Part shown: positions 11,923-17,099 of the stretch, one piece after another | Layout: every line of letters starts with the position of its first letter | How positions within the stretch are numbered: position 1 is the first letter of the stretch | DNA from: CAYFSC01 sp964345695 | GTDB taxonomy: Bacteria; Bacteroidota; Rhodothermia; Rhodothermales; Salinibacteraceae | Direction of reading: 5' to 3' | Length of the DNA: 17,099 nt | NCBI GenBank assembly: GCA_964345695.1 | Contig: CAYFSC010000053.1 | Location: forward strand, 1 to 17,099 | Translations under genes and position numbers: made by a program | The notes under the pieces: model-generated | Seen by the model: only the letters and a program-made list of their open reading frames with translations | Told to the model about the DNA's origin: nothing | The model's database searches: none

Positions 11923-14462
11923 AACGAGTGGCCGATGCCGAAGTGAAGCAGGGGCCCGCTGAACGAGTCTGCAAAGATGTCGTCGTTGGACGGCGAGGGG
12001 TCGTGCAGCGGGTAGGCAAGGTCGAGCCGGACCAGGAGGTAGTCCCACGAGAGACGCAGGCCTCCGCCCGTGCTCATGCCCACCTCGCTCAGAAACTCCG
12101 GGACGCGGAACTTGCCGTCGCGGTTGCTGCTGCGTCCGGCCGGGGTATTCAGTCCTGGATTGCGCGGGCCGAACCACACGTTGCCGGCGTCCACGAAGGT
12201 GGCACCGATCCAGCGCGCCGCGAGCACGTCGCGAAAGAGCGTGGTGCGGAGCTCGACGCTGGTTTCCAGCTTGATGTCTCCGCCCAAGATGTTGGCAATG
12301 TCGCCGTTGGCGGAGTCGCTCATGTTCAGGTTGGCATCGCCCGGACCGAGTTCGCGCAGGCGCCATCCGCGCACGCTTGAGGCACCGCCGCTGAAGAAGC
12401 GTCGGTCGAACGGCACGATGTCTGGACGAGCGATCGGCTGCGCGATGCCGGCAAAAAGCTTCATGGCCAGTGTCGTGCCGGCACTGAGGGGCTGGTACCG
12501 CCGCAGGTCGGTCGTGAAGCGCATGTACGGCCGGTAGATGAGACGATCGCCCAGGATCACGGCGCCGCGCGTCGTGTCGGGGCGCGCCGGGCCACCCGCC
12601 AGTCCGGGCAGGCTGAACTCCAGCGTGTCGGGCGTAAACACGAGGCGGTCCAGCGTCCACGGCAGCGTGTTGCCCACCTCGGCCGCCGCCTCGTACACAT
12701 GCCCGCGCCTGCGCTGCAGCGCGGTTGCTGTGGCCGACCGCAGAGTGTAGCGCAAGGCGGTGTTGATCTGGGGCTGCGTGTAGTCCTCCAAAATCTGCGT
12801 GCGCTGCACCGGATCCTGGATGCCCGTGTCGTCTCCTGGCACGCCGAGGACGCGGTCCAGAAACCGTCGCTGAAAGCCGCGCAACGTGTCGGGGTTGCTG
12901 AGACTCACGTCGTAGACATCGACGAGCGACTGCAGGGTGGGCGTGTGGTCCATCACGAGGCGGAACTGCGCGCTTCCGCGTCCCCGCACGCGCAGACTCA
13001 GGTCGTTGCGTCGGGCCGTCAGGAAATTGAGGGAAATCCGGGTGCGCGCGTCTTCCAGATCGAACAGCCGACCGAGGCGATCGAACGGCTGGACCAGATA
13101 CGGCAGCGTAAGCGACGTGGAGGCCTCGAACTGGGCGGACGTCACGAGCGTCGAGTCAAGGCCCGTGGCCACCGACGCCGAGGTGCTCACCTGCAGGGCC
13201 TCGCCGCCGCCCAGGGCGTTGGCGTTCTCGTAAGTGAGGCCGACGCCGAGCCCCAACTCGTTCTCGACGTCGGTCACCACCTCGCGCTGAAGGGCGAACG
13301 TTTCGGCTCGCACCTGGTGGCGCGGCTGCGTCCGCGCCTCGATGCGGACGGGCACGTACCGAACCGGCGCGCGGGACCCGGATCGCGGCTCCACCCGAAC
13401 GTCCTGGAACTGCGGGGCGATGTTGGTAAAAGCAAACACGCCGGCGCTCTCCAGCTTTCGCTTGGTGGCCAGCACCTGCGCGCGGCTGTAATACGCTCCC
13501 GGCTGGAACTGGAGGCTCCGGCGCAGCAGCGCCGTTCCCAACCGCCCATCGTTCGCGATGCGCGCGTGCACCTGCGGCGGATGTCCGCCGCTGGAATCGA
13601 CCGGGACGGCCAGCGTGTCGTGGCGCACCGGCGCGTTCGGCTCGGGACCAGTCACGTCAAACTGCACGTCGCCGAAGCGATAGCGTGCCCCGGTGCGGAG
13701 GCGGAAGGTGACGTCAAACGTGTCGGGGGCCGGCTCATAGATGACGGCTCGAATCGAGTCGCGCGAGACGCGGGCATAGCCTTCGTTTCGCAAGAAAGTG
13801 AGCAGGCGCCGCCGCTCCTGAAGCAGCAGCGGCTTTTCGTAGCGCTGGCTGCGCGCCTCGCGGCGGAGCGGGCGCTGCGGGTCCATCGGGGCCAGGCGCA
13901 GCACCGCCTCCTGCGACAGGCGCCGCTGTTGCACGGCTGTGAGGTGGCCGACGCCATTGTAGCGAACCCGGCGGATGATGGTCGGCGGACCGGGCGTGAC
14001 GCGGAAGACGACCGCCATGTGCTCCGAGCGCTGCATCGGCTGCACCGTGGCCTGAATCTGCGCCTCCCGATAGCCCTGTTGCTGGTAGAAGAGGCGCAGG
14101 CGCTCCACGTCCCCCTCGATCGTGGTTGAGTCGATGTATGCGGGCGGCTCGCCGCTGGCCTTCAGGGCCGAACCGATGGGGCTCCACATCCAGCCGGCAT
14201 CCCCCAGCTGATAGATCCACCGCCACCACGTGACGCCCGGGATGCCGAGAATACGGCGGTTGGGCGCGGTGCGGATGCGCTGCTTCAACTGCGTCTCTGA
14301 GAAATGCGTGGCGCCCTCGATGCGTACGGCTCCGACGATCGAGCGGTCAGAGCTGTCGGCAGCGGCGAAGGGAACGGCGCCCCCAGTTCGGGCCTGCGCC
14401 GCGGCTCCGAAAAGGCTCCAGGCCACCCCAAGAAGCACCGCCAGGGTGCCGATGGCTCGCAT
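11919..14462 (-). CDS. Omp85/TamA-like outer-membrane assembly protein
   Basis: 847-residue outer-membrane protein of the BamA/TamA superfamily, which inserts beta-barrel proteins or moves substrates across the outer membrane. From ATG 14462 a signal peptide (GTLAVLLGVAWSLFGAAAQA) is present; it has no lipobox Cys, unlike TamL-type lipoproteins. POTRA domains follow: IVGAVRIEGATHFSETQLKQ (42-61) with an inserted Trp-rich loop (PGVTWWRWIYQLGDAGW, 75-91), then DVERLRLFYQQQGYREAQI and TIIRRVRYNGVGHL. The C-terminal barrel carries the superfamily signature FSGGASSVRGW (690-700) and ends in HFGIGHSF with the terminal Phe. Longer upstream starts (14522, 14573) would bury the signal peptide. No tamB-like gene is next to it. 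It follows the M23 peptidase gene by 285 bases. Confidence 0.9.
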   Translation of the reverse strand: MRAIGTLAVLLGVAWSLFGAAAQARTGGAVPFAAADSSDRSIVGAVRIEGATHFSETQLKQRIRTAPNRRILGIPGVTWWRWIYQLGDAGWMWSPIGSALKASGEPPAYIDSTTIEGDVERLRLFYQQQGYREAQIQATVQPMQRSEHMAVVFRVTPGPPTIIRRVRYNGVGHLTAVQQRRLSQEAVLRLAPMDPQRPLRREARSQRYEKPLLLQERRRLLTFLRNEGYARVSRDSIRAVIYEPAPDTFDVTFRLRTGARYRFGDVQFDVTGPEPNAPVRHDTLAVPVDSSGGHPPQVHARIANDGRLGTALLRRSLQFQPGAYYSRAQVLATKRKLESAGVFAFTNIAPQFQDVRVEPRSGSRAPVRYVPVRIEARTQPRHQVRAETFALQREVVTDVENELGLGVGLTYENANALGGGEALQVSTSASVATGLDSTLVTSAQFEASTSLTLPYLVQPFDRLGRLFDLEDARTRISLNFLTARRNDLSLRVRGRGSAQFRLVMDHTPTLQSLVDVYDVSLSNPDTLRGFQRRFLDRVLGVPGDDTGIQDPVQRTQILEDYTQPQINTALRYTLRSATATALQRRRGHVYEAAAEVGNTLPWTLDRLVFTPDTLEFSLPGLAGGPARPDTTRGAVILGDRLIYRPYMRFTTDLRRYQPLSAGTTLAMKLFAGIAQPIARPDIVPFDRRFFSGGASSVRGWRLRELGPGDANLNMSDSANGDIANILGGDIKLETSVELRTTLFRDVLAARWIGATFVDAGNVWFGPRNPGLNTPAGRSSNRDGKFRVPEFLSEVGMSTGGGLRLSWDYLLVRLDLAYPLHDPSPSNDDIFADSFSGPLLHFGIGHSF

Positions 14463-14747
14463 CCGCCCACCGCCTGGAACCCATCGTCGCGGAAGAAGAA
14501 CCGAATGCGCGAAGATTGTCATGCTTGCCGCCAAAGAGCACGGTCGATGCGAAAAGAAACAGCCTCGCGCCACATGCGGCCCGTTCTCGCGGCTTATCGA
14601 TCATGCGACGTGCATAGTGTTCGCCTGACGAAAAGAAGGGTTCCTCGCAGCGCCGGGGTCTCCTGTGCTATTGTCCGGTACCCCCTCGATCTCCACGCAC
14701 CGCCAATGGGGCGTCATCGATAGGGCGTCATCGATGGGTTGCCATTG
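14463..14747. other. Intergenic region between the M23 and TamA-like genes
   Basis: 285 bases with no supportable gene; frames here extend from the antisense of the TamA-like gene. The noteworthy part is a tandem repeat near its left-strand start (14709-14735). No convincing sigma-70 promoter or terminator was found, so transcription of the TamA-like gene may continue from the M23 promoter. Confidence 0.5.
14709..14735. repeat. Tandem repeat of GGGCGTCATCGAT
   Basis: Two exact 13-base copies, GGGCGTCATCGAT at 14709-14721 and 14723-14735, with a 14-base period. Each holds the palindrome ATCGAT. It sits 13 bases past the M23 stop and about 250 bases before the TamA-like start. It could be a pair of protein-binding sites or a slippage duplication. 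Confidence 0.5.
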
Positions 14748-15770
14748 CTACCCTGACAGCTCGGTACTGTCGTCCGCCGGCGCGTCGCCACGCTTCGAGT
14801 CGGCTTCGTAGGTGTCGTTGCGCTGCTGCAGCCGGTGAAAGGTTTCCGGGCTCATGTCCGGCACAAAGAAGTTCATCGGATCCAGCGTGCGCCCGTCCAG
14901 GTCGCGCACTTCGTAGTGCAGGTGCGGTCCCGTGGAGCGCCCGGTGTTGCCGCTCAGACCGATCTGCTGTCCGCGCTCCACCGAGACGCCCCGGCGCATG
15001 CCATCGCCTATTTTGGAGAGGTGAGCGTAGCGTGTGACGTAGCCCGCGGCCTTGTGGCGCAGGTCGATGTACTTGCCGTAGGTCGATGTGTGACCCGTCT
15101 TCTTCACAATACCGTTGGCCGTCGCCACCACGGGCGTGCCGCGCTTCAGCAGGAAGTCGACGCCGGCGTGCATCTTGCGCACCTTGAGGATGGGATGATG
15201 GCGCATGCCGTAGCCCGACACGATGGACCCGTTGGCGGGGCGGATGGCGGGGAGCTGCGCCAGGCGCTCGCCCCGAGTTTCCGCAACGCGGGCCAGTTCG
15301 CGGTAGCTGGCGCCCTGCAGACTCACCTGGCGCTCTAGCTGATCGAGCGTCGAGGCCGTCTCCTTCAGGAGCTGGGCTGTATCTTTGCTGAAGCGGTTGA
15401 AGGACGCATACGGATCGGTCCCTCCCACCCCCATTTCGCGAACGTCGCTCGAGATCGGCTCCATCTCGAAGAGCGTGCGGTACAGTTCCTGGTCGCGCTC
15501 GGCCAGATTGTCCAGCCGGCCCGCCAGCGTGTTCATCTTCGCGTTTGCCTCCGCCAGCTGCGCCTGGAGCTTCCGATTTTCCGTCTTGAGCGCCTGCTCC
15601 TCAGGCGTCACGATCCACTGGGCGTCCAGCACGCCAACGGCCAGCGCCGTTAGAACCAGAACGACGCCCATGATCCCGGCCAGCGGCTTTATGCGCTGCA
15701 TCCACGTCGGCTCCGCCTTCACGTAGGTGCACCGCTCCGGATCGTAGTAGTAGGTGTCGTGGTGATTCAT
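14748..15770 (-). CDS. Membrane-anchored M23 family metallopeptidase
   Basis: 340-residue peptidoglycan endopeptidase of the M23/LytM type. The N-terminus MNHHDTYYYDPERCTYVKAE is the cytoplasmic motif typical of Bacteroidota M23 proteins. One membrane segment follows (about 31-50), then a coiled coil (57-95) and a helical linker. The catalytic domain (about 180-300) has all zinc and catalytic residues: His201 and Asp205 in HAGVD, His250 in YAHLS, and His283 and His285 in GPHLHYEV. The peptidase therefore looks active and faces the periplasm. ATG 15770 is chosen because it starts at the family motif; the upstream frame is 5' leader. It has its own strong promoter (15903-15931), giving a leader of about 126 bases. 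The nearby TamA-like gene points to shared envelope-growth duties. Confidence 0.93.
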   Translation of the reverse strand: MNHHDTYYYDPERCTYVKAEPTWMQRIKPLAGIMGVVLVLTALAVGVLDAQWIVTPEEQALKTENRKLQAQLAEANAKMNTLAGRLDNLAERDQELYRTLFEMEPISSDVREMGVGGTDPYASFNRFSKDTAQLLKETASTLDQLERQVSLQGASYRELARVAETRGERLAQLPAIRPANGSIVSGYGMRHHPILKVRKMHAGVDFLLKRGTPVVATANGIVKKTGHTSTYGKYIDLRHKAAGYVTRYAHLSKIGDGMRRGVSVERGQQIGLSGNTGRSTGPHLHYEVRDLDGRTLDPMNFFVPDMSPETFHRLQQRNDTYEADSKRGDAPADDSTELSG

Positions 15771-15902
15771 GGACGCAGGTGGGGGGTTCCAGAGGGGGCC
15801 GTACTCGAGTCGCGCGTTCCGCCCGTGCGAGTCTGCGGCTCGTTGCGCCGACCGGCGTCCGTTGCTCGCAGGTCGAAGTTGGACGCCGGGCATCGTCGAG
15901 GC

Positions 15903-15931
15903 AGTATAGGTGAGCGCCTGTGTGATGTCAA
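15903..15931 (-). promoter_or_regulatory. Near-consensus sigma-70 promoter of the M23 gene
   Basis: The minus strand reads TTGACA (15931-15926), 17 bases, TATACT (15908-15903): a perfect -35 and five of six at -10 with ideal spacing. The start point should lie near 15896, 25 bases past the hprK stop's far side. GTGAG and CTCAC (15910-15914, 15932-15936) form an inverted repeat around the -35 box, a possible operator. Confidence 0.75.
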
Positions 15932-15956
15932 CTCACGGCCGGGCCGCGCAGGGGGC

Positions 15957-16973
15957 CTACTCGTAGTCGTGCTCGAAGTACTCGATGCCACGGCGAGGAC
16001 GGCGGGCGTCATCCTGCTGGATCCGCTCTCGGAGCCGCTCGGTGAAGACCTCGGCTGGGTCGTACCCGTAGTGGCGCAACAAATAATTCATCGCAATGAC
16101 CTCGCAGATGACCGTAATATTCTTTCCTGGAATGATGGGCACCTGCACCATTGGAAGCTCGACGCCGAGGATTTCGTGGGTGTCCTCCACCATGTGAATG
16201 CGCGTGTACTCTTCGTCGGGATCCCACAGGTGCATGTTGACCACGACCTCGATGCGCTTCTGGAAGCGGATGGCTCGAATGCCGAACATGGCTCGCACGT
16301 CGACGAGGCCGAGGCCGCGCACTTCAAGGAAATGTTGGACAAGATCTGTGCCGGAGCCCATGAGGATCGACTCGTCGCGCTTCGTGGCGATCACCACGTC
16401 GTCGGCCACGAGACGATGCCCGCGCTCCACCAGGTCGAGTGCCACCTCGCTCTTGCCAATCCCGGGCTTGCCGATGAGAAGAAGCCCGATGCCGTATACA
16501 TCCACGAGCGACCCGTGCACGGACTGCTGGGGGGCGAACTGGTCGGTGAGGAAGCCCCGCAGGGTCGACATGAAGCGGACCGTCGGGAGCGGCGTGGCGT
16601 ACACCGGAATCCCCGCATCGGTGGCCTGCTGCAGCAGCGGGTCGGGAATTTTGTTTCCGGCGGTGCACACGATGCACGGGACCTCGAACTGCGTGACGTT
16701 CCGAAATGCCTCGCGCCGTTTCGATGCGTCGAGGTGCTCCAGATAGCGGTGCTCGGTGTTGCCAAGGATCTGCACGCGCTGGTAGGTAAAAAGCTCGACG
16801 TACCCGGCCAGAGCCAGGCCGGGCCGATGCAGGTTGCCCTCGGTCACGTCGCGCTCTGGCGCCTCCACCGCATCGTTCAGGGGCTCGATTTCGACGCCCA
16901 CCGTCTCGCGGAGCTGCTGCATCATGAATGCAACGGTGATCGACTCCTTCTGAAATGTGCGCGACTCACTCAT
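15957..16973 (-). CDS. hprK: HPr kinase/phosphorylase
   Basis: Bifunctional enzyme that phosphorylates and dephosphorylates a serine of the PTS phosphocarrier HPr. The 338 residues have the usual two-domain build: an N-terminal MurF-like domain, then the P-loop kinase domain. Key residues are in place: His153 in SVHGSLVDVYG, Walker A GKPGIGKS (168-175), Asp191-Asp192 in HRLVADDVV and the family signature EVRGLGLVDVRAMFG (217-231). ATG 16973 gives MSESRTFQKESITVAFMMQQ, typical of HprK; the longer frame to 17090 has no family resemblance. No Shine-Dalgarno sequence is evident. No ptsH or ptsI is in the window, so its partner is elsewhere. In bacteria without sugar-transporting PTS, HprK is thought to act in regulation only. 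Confidence 0.96.
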   Translation of the reverse strand: MSESRTFQKESITVAFMMQQLRETVGVEIEPLNDAVEAPERDVTEGNLHRPGLALAGYVELFTYQRVQILGNTEHRYLEHLDASKRREAFRNVTQFEVPCIVCTAGNKIPDPLLQQATDAGIPVYATPLPTVRFMSTLRGFLTDQFAPQQSVHGSLVDVYGIGLLLIGKPGIGKSEVALDLVERGHRLVADDVVIATKRDESILMGSGTDLVQHFLEVRGLGLVDVRAMFGIRAIRFQKRIEVVVNMHLWDPDEEYTRIHMVEDTHEILGVELPMVQVPIIPGKNITVICEVIAMNYLLRHYGYDPAEVFTERLRERIQQDDARRPRRGIEYFEHDYE

Positions 16974-17099
16974 GGCACTGTCGATTTGCGGTGGACGATC
17001 AACGCGATACGGGGAATCAAAGTCGAACGGCGAGGGAGGCCTGTTTGTGCGTTTCCAGACGGAAATGTCCGGACGGACAGGCCGCCGCACTCGGCGTCG
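16974..17099. other. Region upstream of hprK
   Basis: The window ends 126 bases upstream of hprK. I see no gene, no good promoter hexamer pair and no ribosome binding site here. The hprK reading frame stays open to 17090 but its translation looks non-coding. Confidence 0.4.

Noticed and set aside
11809..12660. N-terminal extension of the cNMP-domain frame into the TamA-like gene
   Set aside because: The extension is an Arg/His/Pro-rich shadow. The cNMP protein makes sense from ATG 11808 and has a promoter candidate just upstream.
12699..14129. 476-residue frame antisense to the TamA-like gene
   Set aside because: It has no domain and lies wholly within a well-supported gene.
1..17099. Mobile element, CRISPR array, phage region or defence island
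   Set aside because: No transposase, integrase, terminal repeats, spaced direct repeats, nuclease/toxin pair or change in codon style was seen; gene content is housekeeping and envelope functions.

Overview
The window reads as ordinary, gene-dense chromosome from a high-GC Gram-negative bacterium of the Bacteroidota/Rhodothermota side (Salinibacter- or Salisaeta-like; this is an inference from protein style, not a database match). Pointers are the M23 peptidase N-terminus with a 'YYYDPE..TY' motif, an Omp85/TamA-like protein with the long first-POTRA insertion seen in that group, a TolC-family protein, HPr kinase with no PTS genes in view, and few Shine-Dalgarno sequences (acpP is the exception). 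No tRNA, rRNA, CRISPR array, transposase, integrase or phage gene is visible. All genes look intact.

Layout. (1) 1-2028, plus strand: a 319-base leader with a palindrome, then acpP, a strong intrinsic terminator, a long inverted repeat, and fabF: the fatty-acid elongation pair, with a control point between them. (2) 2051-2347, minus strand: a small DUF721 (DciA-like) protein convergent with fabF. (3) 2589-5870, plus strand: TolC-family outer-membrane efflux protein, MlaC-like periplasmic lipid-binding protein and a putative glycosyltransferase, tightly spaced and probably one envelope operon. (4) 5934-10941, minus strand: in transcription order an ABC exporter half-transporter with a degenerate catalytic site, a 95-residue unknown, a lipoprotein with a short collagen-like stretch, a stand-alone Smr domain, and a large protein that joins a glycosidase-like periplasmic barrel lacking catalytic glutamates to six membrane segments. 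(5) 11233-16973, minus strand: in transcription order hprK, a membrane-anchored M23 peptidase with its own near-consensus sigma-70 promoter, an Omp85/TamA-like protein, and a cyclic-nucleotide-binding-domain protein with a probable promoter inside the preceding stop codon.

The common theme is the cell envelope: fatty-acid synthesis, lipid shuttling, outer-membrane assembly, peptidoglycan hydrolysis, export, a lipoprotein and sugar transfer, plus signalling proteins (HprK, cNMP domain). I see no clear multi-gene undescribed system. The most unusual single gene is the membrane-tethered, apparently inactive glycosidase-like barrel at 5934-7583. Next are the regulatory architecture between acpP and fabF and the partnerless exporter half with Asp at the catalytic Glu position.
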